NCBI RefSeq assembly: GCF_000485595.1
Contig: NW_014578101.1
Location: 46,145-78,612, forward strand
Reading direction: 5' to 3'
From: Priapulus caudatus
Lineage: Eukaryota; Priapulida; Priapulimorpha; Priapulimorphida; Priapulidae
DNA: 32,468 nucleotides
Shown: one piece after another, positions 10,371 to 21,142 of the stretch
How the letters are laid out: each line of letters begins with the position of its first letter
How positions within the stretch are numbered: the first letter of the stretch is position 1
Position numbers and translations under genes: made by a program
The notes under the pieces: model-generated
Told to the model about the DNA's origin: nothing
Seen by the model: only the letters and a program-made list of their open reading frames with translations
Database searches by the model: none

Positions 10371-12656
10371 AGGCTTTCTACTAGCTATCAAAGTATATTG
10401 CCTTCGTTTACATTGCATTCCTATACACATCCTTTTTACGTGTACAGTTGTCTACGTCTGCCTTAGATAGATGTAGCACTGGTTGGAAACATACGTCAAC
10501 TATTTGTTAAATATAATGTCAAATATTAAAACATAAATGATGAAAATACTAATACCAAATATAAAAAGTTTTCCAGTCAGTTAAAGCGTCGACACAGAGA
10601 TCCAAGGGCTTCATTGGTAAGTAGAAAGTATGTTTCATGCGCATGAACATTGAATTCATAGAATCGCAACACATCTGATGAAAAACACGTATCTAACAAA
10701 CCATGGCCTACAAAATGCTAAACCTGCCATGTCAGCCGCTGGTCATAGATACTAGACACCTAAGTTTTAACATTAGTAATTAGTGTAATCGCTACAAACT
10801 TAAAATCTAAATAGGAACACCGCAGGTCGTCTCTATCTATGGACAACATGAACAACAGATAACGCTACCAGCACCATGGACGTCAATTTAGAAAGCAAAG
10901 AAGAAACATGAATCTTGCTACACATCGTATAAAGACTCCTGGCAGCTCTCGTGTGCCAGTGGACTCGATCCTCTGTACTGTCATTTGACAGCACTGCATC
11001 CAACTCCAGTTCACCAACCTCCGAGTTTGCCAATAGTTTCCTATCTCGCGAGAACCGGCACGACGGATCCTTCTACTAGTGCGTCTTTAAGACTTACGGC
11101 TCTTTTATCATATATGCTGCTGTGTGCATAAACACCTATGGGACTAGTTCTACTTGACTACTGACAAGAGTCGGTGTTTGAGCGAGCGGCACAGTATCGC
11201 TGATTTGCATACGAAATTACAGAAGCGTTTGAAGCATATTCCGTGAGTGGCAGCATATTGAGAGCGGCATCTCAGTGATCGTGATTCACACCGTGACTCT
11301 CCTGCGCGGTCTCGTCATAAGAGCCACGCATCATTACAGCGTATACTCTCTGTGTGTCACCGCGTGAGTCCCTAGAGACGCCAACAATAACGGCTACGGG
11401 AGGCACGCAATAATAACCTCCTGTAAATCTGCGCTACTTCGTCCCTGGAAAAGGAATTTTTCTCAAATTTCCGAGGTAATATTCGGCACTAGAATGCACT
11501 ATGCACTCTAAGGTAGATGAGCTATAGTCGTTACCGTTTTTGTGTGTGAAACGGGATCCGACTACTTGCTGGAAATGTGAGTTAGCTGGCAAGTTTCGAG
11601 TCTGGACCTTAAAGGGACACATGACCTTAGCTTCCTTGAATATTTCCAGTTAAAATTACGCTACATAAATAAAAATAAAAATGTAATTGTTCAATATTCA
11701 TTAGATTTTTTTAATTGTTTTAAAACTAAAGGCTCTATTGTTGCTTACAACGACGGTGGCGCCACTATTAGCTCATCTATTTTCAACGTTGTACATCACA
11801 ACTTTTCGGCTGCAGGCTATTTAAGGAGGTGTACAACAGTAAGCCTCCACAATTGTTCACCGTTGCACTATTTCGTCTATAGAAAAGGCTTTTTTTGTTT
11901 TTTTTTTCGCCAAAATTCGGCACTAGATTGCAATAATTTCCATTATGCACGCAAGTTAGATGCCTCGTGGACGTCTAGAAAGCATTAGAAGTAAAATTGG
12001 TCTTGTTGTGTACTCGTGACATTTCGTCAGGTGGCGTAGCCGCAGCGACCGGCTGGTGATTTTTGTGTATGAAATGTGTTCAGACAACTTTGCAGAAATT
12101 CGCATCATAGAGGTGGCAAAAGTTTCGAGCGGAGCATATAGTCAGGTTCACTATGTCAATAAATTTAAATTTCGTTCAGAATCATGGTAGATTAGCAAAC
12201 CTATGCATTTTTGGAAAGGTTAACATGAGGAATTCGAAAAACAATGTTTACATTTGCAGAGATACCGGTATGGCCGCCATTTTGGATTTTCAAAATGGCC
12301 ACCATAAAATACATATTTGGCCGTATTTCTGCCTCTAATCACCCTAAAAACTTTTTAAAATATGCTAATCCTATGTTTTTAGGGACAAGGAATGCAATGA
12401 AAGAATCAAATAACTGTTATGGAGAACAGTAATACAAAAATAAAAGATTTTAACTTAAAAAGACTTTAAAAAAATCTGTCTTTATATTCGCGAAAGTGGC
12501 ATAATGAAATACATGTTGTTAACAGGCAGTTAATAATGTCAAGATGTGTCAATCATTCATATCCTCTTAAACAGGCATCAAACTTATAGCTAGTAAACGA
12601 CAGCAAACATACACTGGCAGTCTGTAACATACACACATGTTTACAGAATATGCCAT
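10371..12656. other. Non-coding interval
   Basis: About 2.3 kb without a recognisable gene. A short segment starting ATTCGGCACTAGA occurs near 11480 and again near 11916, with weak similarity after each, suggesting an old duplicated repeat. Around 12268-12303, GCCGCCATTTTG and CAAAATGGCCACC form an imperfect hairpin. Short frames (for example 10833-11033 minus and 12153-12338 plus) have no motifs. Confidence 0.5.
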
Positions 12657-14240
12657 TTAGAGTTCATCTTCACTGTCCTGTGTGTCATAGCCGACAATAC
12701 AGTTCGCATCGTTTTCACAGTCCGTTTCACACAAGCAAAGGTCGGTGCAAGTTAAGTCATTTCTTCTACATGAGCACCTCTGGGTTGAGCAATTAGCTTT
12801 ACAATAACTGTGGTGCTGGTATAACTTGAGTGGTGATAGGTAGTATGTGACCTTTGTCGTCCTGATGGTAGCTATGTTTGATGGGTCGAACAGCTGTTGC
12901 CACGTGACGGTGACCTGGCACCACTCTACTCTGTACTCGCACGCGTTCGATATGCTCCTCAAGAGCACCAGTTGTTGGAGGAAACTTGTTACTTTCTGCC
13001 GGATGTTTGCAAAACAGATGCCAGTGATACATGCGATCTGAATACCTTTTGGGCAGTACGCTAAGCATACAAAGCTGGGCAATATGTCTTTCACCTCCTG
13101 CATTAGATCGTCGTCCTCTGGTAGTTTCATTAGTGCTTTGACTATGTTCCTTTCAGTCTTGATGTATTGTTGTCAAGGCTATGGATAGGCTTTGACTTGT
13201 CAGTACATGGTAGGATCGAACCGTCGGGTGCAAACAGTGCTCTGGGGGTAAGAGTGAACTCGTAGTTCCCAATCGCATGCTTCTGATCGATGTCACGGCT
13301 TGATCTGGCTAGTACCATCAACTGACCGTACAGATCTTTTGTTTCTTTCAGATCTACTGACTAGTCACGGATCTTTACCGTTTGCTTCTTGTTTCCTGAC
13401 ATGTACAGCCTGTCGTTCTGCTTCTTGACTGGTGCCCACAAGCTGACATCTCCATTGATGCATTCTGCAACGTAATCCACATACAGCTTCTGCCCAGTGT
13501 CGTCGATATTCAGGATCTGTGAGACTCTCTTGTGGGACATATGCATGTGTGATGAAGTTGTAGAGATGGTCACCTTCAGCAGCAAAAAGATTGCCGTGAC
13601 TCAGTATGGCAGCCTTTATGCGATCAACGTTGTCATGCGCTTTCCTCACAGCATGATGCTCTTGTGGCTTGTCTACAGCAAGATTGAATTGGTCATTAAA
13701 TTAAGATGAAAGACGTGACATCTCAGGAGTGGCCAAGAAGAACCGTTCACGAGCGTTGGCATTATTGGGAATGCCTATTAACCCAGAATGTATCTTCATC
13801 ATCCTGTTGAGTTGTTCACATGCGTGATCTGCTCCAATCGAGACAAATGGAATCGTACTCTTGGTCACAGATATGTTTCCGTCTTGAAGTTCACGCCAGG
13901 TTTCTGGATGGCTTGTCTTCAACTCATGCATGTCCGAGATGTAACGTGGCCAGAGGCGATTTTATTCGATCCATGGCGAAGAATAACTTGCTTAGTGCCT
14001 CCCCAGCTTGAAGGTGGAGAACGAGATCGGAATTCCTGGATGCCTCAACAAAGTGCAAAATGGTTTCAATCCGGTGGATGTAGTTCATCAAAAACTTGAA
14101 CATTGCATTTGAGGATTTCTGCGCTTCCCACATTTTCAGCTGTTGAATAGGTTGTAGTAGATCGTCTCACGCTTTCTGGATTTGAGCTTCTGTCAACTGC
14201 TAATGTTGCACAAGCTTCCTGGACCTTATCTGCTGCCCGT
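12657..14240 (-). pseudogene. Nuclease-family pseudogene, copy 2 (catalytic core deleted)
   Basis: Reading 14240 to 12657, pieces in different frames line up with the large protein family of copies 1 and 3. They are an N-terminal helical block (NAMFKFLMNYIHRIETILHF), then HELKTSHPETW, GADHACEQLNRMMKIHSGL, KAAILSHGNLFAAEGDHLYN, WAPVKKQNDRLYMSG and FTLTPRALFAPDG. The frame then jumps at about 13190-13130 to the C-terminal part. Missing is the whole SDTDV...TGCD catalytic region found in copies 1 and 3. The end is intact: a cysteine-rich stretch (CKANCSTQRCSCRRN, then TCTDLCLCETDCENDANC) and a DSEDEL terminus before TAA. At least three frameshifts and one in-frame stop are needed (TAG at about 13362, just after VKIRD). 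Function was probably transposition-related; this copy is dead. Confidence 0.72.
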
Positions 14241-14811
14241 GGCGTCTGAGTACACTAATGACTCGAGGGCCGATCTGCCATGAATATTCCCCAGGTATCA
14301 TCTCGGCTCTTACCCGTTTCGTAGCAAGTCCAGTTTTCGTCTAGCTCCCACACCCGATTCCAGCTCTACTTCTCCGATCTACCTTCCGCCAACCTACCTT
14401 CACCCCGCCGAGCGTCTCCGCAAACCGCAACTCCAAGGTACAACATTACTTGCATTCAATCACGCGACACGCGACGCAAGGGTTACGACGCGGAGACATC
14501 TGTATAGTATCATATGAGTGTGTTTGATTAGAGTGAAATAGACGCACGAAGAGTAGTTTTCATAATACTGTGTTCCTGTTATCTATCGACGCAACCTGGC
14601 GCTACCCTCAAAACGGGTGCCACTACGGCACCTACTAAACCGAGAACCTGGTAACGGGAAGTGAAAGACTTCCTTAGAATATTCGTAATGTGTATCACGA
14701 CTTGATAGTGTTTCAGAACTTGTTGTTGTTGTAGAAGTAGGTGGAATCTAACAACTCTAAGAAACTGCACGCAGCTGACATTGTGAAGCACTTCCAGTTC
14801 TAACAAAATTC
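14241..14811. other. Upstream flank of copy 2; no gene called
   Basis: The minus strand just above 14240 may hold more decayed N-terminal sequence, but I cannot align it. The segment 14570-14620 contains TGGCGCTACC, which could resemble a primer-binding site, but no LTR could be paired with it. Short frames here have no motif. Confidence 0.4.
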
Positions 14812-14888
14812 TATACAAAATTCAATAAAAATGCCATAAAAATTCTATAAGAATGCTATAAAAATTCAATAAAAATGCCATAAAAATG
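14812..14888. repeat. 44-bp A/T-rich direct repeat beside the hairpin
   Basis: ATTCAATAAAAATGCCATAA begins near 14819 and again near 14863. The intervening ATAAAAATTCTATAAGAATG also appears, as its reverse complement, in the loop of the adjacent palindrome. This suggests the palindrome grew from the same A/T-rich repeat. Confidence 0.7.
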
Positions 14889-15161
14889 CGTAACTAACAG
14901 TCCACGCTTATCCGGTTGCGGTTTGAACACTGAAACATAGGATCACTCTTAGGAAAATATGCTATATAGTTTCTATAAAAATATCTATAAAAACTATATA
15001 AATTCTATCAATTTTTTCTTTAGAAATTCTATAGCATTTTTATAGAATTTTTATAGTTTTTATAGATATTTTTATAGAAACTATATAGCATATTTTCCTA
15101 AGAGTGATCCTATGTTTCAGTGTTCAAACCGCAACCGGATAAGCGTGGACTGTTAGTTACG
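14889..15161. repeat. 273-bp near-perfect palindrome (giant hairpin)
   Basis: The arms 14889-14998 and 15052-15161 are reverse complements. I paired both outer ends and spot positions along the arm at a constant coordinate sum of 30050 and found no mismatch. With one mismatch (14999/15051) pairing continues to 15008/15042, leaving a loop of about 33 nt. The outer arm carries ordinary sequence (TAACTAACAGTCCACGCTTA) and the inner arm is A/T-rich. It encodes no protein. It could be a palindromic MITE, a recent inverted duplication or a fold-back sequencing artefact. Confidence 0.92.
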
Positions 15162-15412
15162 TACAGATGCGTCTTTACGTTGCTCCATTCCAACTGAGTT
15201 TTGGCAGCCGATGTGGCCGTTATCTGTGCCCACATCGTGCTGATTCAACGTATAAGTGTGCGTAGCTGTGCTGATTCAATGCTTGAGGATTGTTAGATGC
15301 GAGGATCAAGCGTATAATGGGGGTTTTTCCCGTGCATTGACTCACAATAGAAAGATGGCAGCTTACAGCATCAAACATAAACATTGCTGTTAGCACTGCC
15401 ATCTATTGGCAT
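15162..15412. other. Spacer or LINE 5' UTR
   Basis: The 250 bp between the giant hairpin and the first LINE codon contains two GTGCTGATTCAA units (near 15237 and 15268). It could be LINE 5' UTR, but nothing shows this. Confidence 0.35.
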
Positions 15413-15919
15413 TTGCTGATCAAAACTGAAATGAAGCTAACTGGAGTGCGCCGATTGGTGATTTTAGGTGCATTTGTTGCCGTATGCCATAAGGCCTTGA
15501 TGCCTACGGTGGACCAGAGGGACAAAACACAGCCAGCAGTTCCATCCGCCACTCCTGCTCTAGGTGCCATTAATGCACTCCTGAGGCGGGGATGGATTGC
15601 TCAGCTTTCTAGCCGGCGGCACATTATCCCCCGTTCGGTATGGCTGGCTGTATTGCTCGTCGTGCTGGCTGGAGACGTGGCACGTAACCCTGGACCTGTG
15701 GCAGTCTACCCGGGACCTCTCCCATCTACACCACCTCATCACCTCTTTGATGAACCAAAAAAAGGCATCACCATGGTCGACAGGACCGTCCAGTCGTTGT
15801 ATGGAAAATGTCAGAGCTTCGAGTGCAGTTCTCCGACCATCCCGTGCATCTGGTCGGTGTGGCTGAGACCCACCCCTGATCCTGGCGGCGAAGAAAGATC
15901 ACTACAGAAATCTGATTGA
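15413..15919 (+). pseudogene. LINE ORF2 N-terminus with 2A-like motif and truncated endonuclease
   Basis: The 168-codon frame has a hydrophobic run ending LAGDVARNPGP (residues 86-95, bases 15671-15697 for GDVARNPGP). This fits the DxxxNPGP core of 2A/CHYSEL ribosome-skipping peptides, where the Gly-Pro bond is not formed. Such motifs are known near the start of some CR1-like LINE proteins. Downstream, in another frame, LVGVAETH is an endonuclease fragment, after which most of the APE domain is missing and the sequence joins the linker before the RT. The first ATG is used as start only because nothing earlier is recognisable. The element is inactive. Confidence 0.7.
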
Positions 15920-17728
15920 TGTGGGCCACCGTACTACAGCTGAGATTTGGAGGTATCTCAAGGATCTAGGTCCATCGAAACCACTGCGCCAGTTTCTTCC
16001 ACCAAGTTCCGCCTCAAAGGAGACAGCTGACGACCTGAACCTGTTTTTTGCGTCAGTGGCAGACCGCCTACGGGAGAGAGACCTAAATACTGCGCAACCT
16101 AACCTTGTCAGCCTGAGCGACTTTGTCAAGCCAAAAGTCGGTGCTGACACTTATTTTAGTATTCCGGCCATACCTACTAATTTTGTAAGTCAGTATCTCA
16201 CCGACATTGACACTGGTAAAGCCGTTGGATTAGATGGACTAGATGCACGTTTTCTTAAACTCGGATCACATGTCTTAGCTCCCTCATTGGCAAAAGTGTT
16301 AAATATGTGTATTTCAAAAAATAGTTTCCCGTCCGAGTGGAAAGTCGCTAAAGTATATGCCTTATTCAAAACTGGGTCGACTTCTGACATAAACAATTTT
16401 AGGCCTATATCTGTCTTGCCTATCCCGAGCAAGCTCCTTGAAAGACATGTGCATGATTGTTTATACTCATTTTTACAACAGCACAATCTCGTATCCATCC
16501 AGTATCAATCTGGCTTTAGGAAAGGCTTCTCCTGTGAGTCTGCTCTCATCAACCTCACTGACATTTTTTACAAATGCATCGACTCAGCTGAGCATATTTT
16601 ATCTGGAGTTCTCCTACTTTATTTTCGTAAAGCCTTTGATTTCGTTGATCACTCTCTCTTACTTAAAAAGCTTAAATTTTTTTAATCTAGTTTTATCTAT
16701 TAAAATAGTTTTTTTTATCGAACAGATACTCCAGTCTTTTTTAATGGGTCATTATCAGCTGAAGTGCCCATATCCGTTGGTGTCCCGCAAAGTTCTATTT
16801 TGGGGCCAATCTTTTTTATTATGTTTATAAATGACATGCCCCTGTACATTAACAATGCCAGTATTCATTATGTATGCTGACGACTCCACCGTTGTTGTTA
16901 CTGACATTCTTTACCTAACCTGGAACAGCATCTAAATAGCAATATGGAGGAAGTTCGTGAGTGGTGTTCTAAAAACAAAATGGTCTTCAATCCATCGAAG
17001 ACCAAAACCATGCTGGTTACTTCCAGACAAAAGCGTTCTACACTCCCATCCGCGGTACTCCATACTGTCTATGATGGCTCTGTTCTTCCAACCACGTCGA
17101 GTGAGAACATTTTAGGTATCCATGTTGATGATAATCTCACGTTTGAAAAACACATAATGAACGTGTGTGCCAAGATCTCAAAAAAGCTGGCACTGTTTTG
17201 GCAGATCAGGAAATTTCTCGACCATGATTCCTGCCTGAAGTTTTACTTTGGCTTTGTTTTGCCTGATATTGATTATGGTATTGTTGTGTGGGGAAATACC
17301 GCGAAGAGTTATATTGACAAAGTTTTTAACCTGCAGAAACGTTTTACACGGTTGATTCTAAACATTCGTAGACCTTCAGACGCCCACACTAAAGAAATCT
17401 TTTCGCAGCTAGGTTTTATAACTGTTCGCCAACGTTTTTATTACCATCGATCTCTTTTAACTTAAATTTTTTTACGTAAGCAGGCACCAGCCTATCTTAA
17501 CGTTTTTTTTTAACTTTTAAACATGAAGTGAGCGCCCTACGGACGCGTAGTGTGTATGCAGATGAAGCGTGTTTGTATCTGCCCCGTGCACGCACTGAAA
17601 TGGTACGAAATTCATTTCGGTGTGCGGCGGCATCTGAGTGGAATTATTTACCTCCTGACGTTCGAGATGCCCCCACCATTTCTTCTTTTAAAGTCCGTTT
17701 AAATAAAATCTTGCCCTATCAATCCTAA
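15877..17728 (+). pseudogene. CR1/L2-like LINE reverse transcriptase, frameshifted
   Basis: From about 15877 the frame runs through RT fingers and palm: GKAVGLDGLDARFLK, FRPISVLPIPSKLLE, QSGFRKGFSCESAL and FRKAFDFVDHSLLLKKL. The acidic residue expected in the D-x-x-KAFD motif is replaced by tyrosine (LLYFRKAFD). The frame breaks at 16685. VGVPQSSILGP-like sequence and a YADD box (16873-16884) follow in shifted frames. 16944-17465 carries the thumb and C-terminal region (FNPSKTKTM, ILGIHVDDNLTFEKHI), and 17528-17728 gives the C-terminal tail. Several indels and the catalytic substitution make it dead. Clade assignment to CR1/L2 rests on motif style, the 2A-like peptide and the short-repeat 3' end. 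Confidence 0.88.
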
Positions 17729-17892
17729 CAATTTTAGTCCAAGTACTTCAACTCTTATTGTGTATTTATTTAATATTTAACCGTTCTGTTGCTGTGAGAT
17801 GGCCATATAGAAGATAGGTCCGTGCCAATTTATTGTATCTGTACCTAACATGTTTTACCATCGTTAAATAGTTTTTACTTACTTACTTACTG
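17729..17892 (+). mobile_element. 3' UTR and tandem-repeat tail of the LINE
   Basis: After the last LINE codon about 140 bp of untranslated sequence ends in TTTACTTACTTACTTACT, a short-repeat tail in place of poly(A). That is typical of CR1/L2-type LINEs and gives the probable 3' boundary. No target-site duplication could be paired, consistent with a poorly defined 5' end. Confidence 0.65.
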
Positions 17893-18960
17893 CAGATATT
17901 GCTTGTTTCATGACACATTCCATTGGGAATTAACTGGATTCCTGGTGGTTAGCTTCCAGATACGTCGTAGGGCCTACTATTAGTACTACACAGTACCTGA
18001 CATCGACAATGCGTGTCACTGAATTTTGATGCCATGTGGATTCTTCTTTATAAAATTATTCACAAAGATCCATTTGATTCATTTCAAGTTACATTTCATA
18101 TGCAAAATATATAAGAAGGCAAGAACACAATCACACACATGGCTTGAAACAATCAGATTCACATACATAAATCACAACATAAGCTCATTCCAATGATTAG
18201 TATAGTAATAGTATGCAAAAAGTGCATGTAATATTCAAAAAGTAGTTTATGTTGTACACAAAAATTGCACGTTAGAATTCATTTTAGCACGTAGATTTTT
18301 TAGGCACTCGCGATTTTTTGCAAGTGGCTAAAATTGCGAAATTCGTCCCCTGATTAACTAAATATCGTAACCGGAAGTCAATAATGGCCACTTCCGGACG
18401 CTTTGAAATTGTGTTAAATGGACTAGGCATCATCTAAAACCCCTGAAATGACCATAGGATCGTGATAAAAGGTTCATTATTAGCAGAAACAGGTCATGTG
18501 AAAGAAAAAAACCCTCCCCCAGGGGGTCGACAAGGAGGAAAATTTGAACCCCACCATTTTCTGATGGGTTAACCCCAAATGAACCAGATAAAGCAAAAAA
18601 ATTTAGCACAAAAATCCTACGGGATTACACTTCATACCCCAAGTTAGGTTTCGGCTTCGCCTTTGATCTCAGATGTTAGCTGGTGTTTTTCGATTGCCAG
18701 CGAGTCAGTTGTACATTTGAGAGTGCTGGTGGAGCACTGTCAACTGCGTGTATACTGTGTTTACTGTATATAATAAGTACTGTATACGCAGTTAATATAT
18801 GAAAGTACTCTTTACAACTGGGAATTCTTTACTGTCATTTTTAGGCATTCAGCAGGTGAAGTATAGATAGAAGGTATAACTTTTATAAGCTTTCAGTACA
18901 GACACAGGTACAACTACAGTATCAGACAACCAACATCGTATATGAGAAGATATTGGATTA
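17893..18960. other. AT-rich non-coding interval
   Basis: I see no gene. A short C-rich/G-rich inverted pair (CCCTCCCCC and AGGGGGTCGAC) lies near 18512-18532. Confidence 0.5.
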
Positions 18961-18974
18961 ACAAACCACATCGT

Positions 18975-19200
18975 CTGGAACACCATAAATTATGTCGCTC
19001 TGTCCAGATGAGACGGGATACTAGAGAAGCGTTGCCGAAAGGAGGTGTTAATCCGAAGTGCTGCGCGATCTTGCGCGCAGTTCCGCGGCAAGGCGCACGC
19101 GACCGCGGGAACGTCCTACGACAGTATGCAGCGCTGGCAGCTATGGATCCGTGCGCCGAATGCATAGGCCGGCGAACAGTCCGCAATTTTAGTGGGGGAC
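18975..19200 (+). repeat. GC-rich module, distant copy of 31.79-32.02 kb
   Basis: Sequence around GCGCACGCGACCGCGG (19094-19109) and the flanking TTCCGCGG, GAAGCGTTG and GCGCCGAA blocks line up by eye, in order, with the reverse complement of 31790-32020. A 94-codon frame on the plus strand here has no recognisable domain and codes against an ORF on the other strand, so I treat the segment as a dispersed repeat. Confidence 0.5.
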
Positions 19201-19480
19201 ACAGAGGGCAGACATTTGGAACGTGAACAGTGTTCACTTGTTATAAAAACTGTAACCGAGTAATCTGTTCGTAACCGAGCTGTGCCACGCGAAATCACAC
19301 AAAGACTGTCGAAATTCTGACATTCGCGAACCTTGCCCAGTAATGGAAACGGCTGTCAGAATCAGGAAACACCTACCGGCGCTCTTCGCGCCCCAACGCT
19401 GCAACGTTTTTGCAAGGTTCCAATGGCGAGGCTCGTACGGGAGTTGTAAAGCAGTGCGCCGCCTGCCCGCCGCCTATAGC

Positions 19481-19575
19481 CCATAGACTGGCACTCTCTC
19501 CCACCTCTCGGCTTAGCTTAGTCACTCAATGGCTAATCGAGGTGGGAGCGAGTCCTAGTCTATATATAGCCTTTG
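19481..19575. repeat. Imperfect 26-bp inverted repeat (stem-loop)
   Basis: CATAGACTGGCACTCTCTCC (from 19481) continues to CACCTC and pairs with GAGGTGGGAGCGAGTCCTAG leading into TCTATA, with about four mismatches and a loop of about 40 nt. It may be the end of a small fold-back element. Confidence 0.65.
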
Positions 19576-19605
19576 TACCTCGCAACCTTCTCGAAAGAGA
19601 GTAGG

Positions 19606-19705
19606 CCTATACTAGAAACATTAAGAATTTGGTAGTAAATAGATTTCGTATTTAGTTAGCATTATATTTTATTGAAACGCTTCAAGTGCCTGTGTCTAGT
19701 ATAGG
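19606..19705 (-). repeat. Dispersed AATAAA module, copy 2, with 11-bp inverted ends
   Basis: CCTATACTAGA (19606-19616) and TCTAGTATAGG (19695-19705) are exact reverse complements that bracket the reverse-complement copy of the module seen at 61-140. The unit of about 100 bp with 11-bp terminal inverted repeats looks like a very small non-autonomous element. It lies in inverted orientation to the copy at 20310-20372. Confidence 0.6.
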
Positions 19706-19739
19706 GGTATTCTAACCCTAGCAAAGACCGTTTCTTGGA

Positions 19740-20180
19740 GCTAGTAGTATTAGTAGTACTATACTATACTCTATAGTAACTAGTAGTAGTAGTAGTAGTA
19801 CTAGTCGTAGTAGTCTAGTAGTACTAGTGGTTCAAGGATAGAGAACATGGTCCCAATATTATATGGGCCCGAATGTATGACATGGGCAATAAAACCAATG
19901 TCATTTACATCAATATAAATATAATATTATATCAATATAATACTAATAGGTTAGGGTTATGGTTAGGGTTCGTCATTATTACTATTACTATTAGTAAGTT
20001 AATTACTAGTAACAGATCTCTCGAGAGTTAGTCATTATTACTATTAGCTCCTGCCGTCCTGGTAGTCACTAGTACTAGTACTAGTAGTGCTGGTAACTTA
20101 GTAGTACTACTACTACTAGTACTATAGTAGTACTAGTAGTACTTACTAGTAATTATTGTAACATGTACTTGTAGTAATAG
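19740..20180. repeat. TAG/GTA/CTA-rich low-complexity region
   Basis: Runs of TAGTAGTAG alternate with AGTACT and CTAGTA palindromic units, for example near 19740-19830 and 20040-20155. The repeats are self-complementary, so the region can form many hairpins. A short telomere-like GGTTAGGGTTATGGTTAGGG lies near 19948-19968. Confidence 0.75.
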
Positions 20181-20309
20181 AAGTATTCGTAGGTGTGGAA
20201 TGTACCAAAGTCTTAATGTTTCTCTACTCTATTTCGCCTATAATCACCTGTAAATGCCGGTCAAATGCTCATCTGCAACACACAAACTGTACACCGAACG
20301 CACGACCGC

Positions 20310-20372
20310 GCTGTGCACAGGCACTTGAAACGTTTCAATAAAATATAATGCTAAACAAACACGAAATCTAAT
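20310..20372 (+). repeat. Dispersed AATAAA module, copy 3
   Basis: CACTTGAAACGTTTCAATAA followed by AATATAATGCTAAACAAACA matches the modules at 61-140 and 19606-19705 (opposite strand). Together with the 19.6-kb copy it forms an inverted pair around the TAG-rich region. Confidence 0.6.
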
Positions 20373-20440
20373 ACTAGTAGTAGTACTACAACATAGCTGT
20401 GCTGCGTGCACAAACAACATGAATAAGAGAGTTACACATA

Positions 20441-20530
20441 TAGACTGGTACCCGGTCGACAGTTCCAGACGCTACACTACGTGAGTGTAGCGATATGCCG
20501 GAGTAAAGGTGGCAAACGGGTACCAGTCTA
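20441..20530. repeat. Nested hairpins: 14-bp outer and 8-bp inner stem
   Basis: TAGACTGGTACCCG (20441-20454) pairs exactly with CGGGTACCAGTCTA (20517-20530). Inside, GCTACACT (20471-20478) pairs with AGTGTAGC (20484-20491). The structure may be the end of a small fold-back element or a transcribed structured RNA. Nothing shows transcription. Confidence 0.8.
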
Positions 20531-20830
20531 CTATGCCTATAGATTCGGCGTTCGTTGCGCCGTCTATCGCACGCCATATGTACTACACTCATCAACAACA
20601 ACAAACAAAGAAGAAACTTGAAATGCGTTTATTACGGCAAAGAAAGCGCGCCGACTAGCGAACTTCGAATTAGGAGCATTTCTAAGAAATGTCGAGCTCC
20701 CTGGGTAGTCAAACCGATCGTCGAATGCCCAGAACTGCTCAATTCAGCGAAGTTGGTGCTTGCGTTATATATGTAAACCGTGTAAGGTGAAGGAGGGGGG
20801 CAGCAAAGTCGTGTTAGAGCGCCGCCAGCC
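20531..20830. other. Short non-coding stretch
   Basis: A 73-codon plus-strand frame (20555-20776) has no motif. I see no other feature. Confidence 0.4.
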
Positions 20831-21142
20831 GGCGTTGGCGCGCTTCGCGCGGATATCCGGCTGCAGAATGTCCAGGTATTCTTCAGATACCAATCGGATG
20901 ATCAATACTTAATACGCTGTATTCATGATAACTTGGCACAATTTCATAACAGTGTTGTATATCCAGAAGCTTTTACTACACAGAATCATAGAATGATTAG
21001 AACCGTTTTTGTCTGAATATTGTTTTAATTGTTTGTTTCTCTGTTACGAATCTATCCTTAGAATCAAGTAAATATATGTGGCTGAATTTGCTCTAAGTTG
21101 TTTCTACGCGTTTTTCCCCGAGCAACGCCGGGTACCCGGCTA

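Noticed and set aside
14568-14625. Possible retroelement primer-binding site (TGGCGCTACC) after an LTR
   Set aside because: No preceding TG...CA unit or second LTR could be found.
18914-19237. 107-codon minus and 94-codon plus frames at 19 kb
   Set aside because: They oppose each other over a GC-rich dispersed module and show no family motif.
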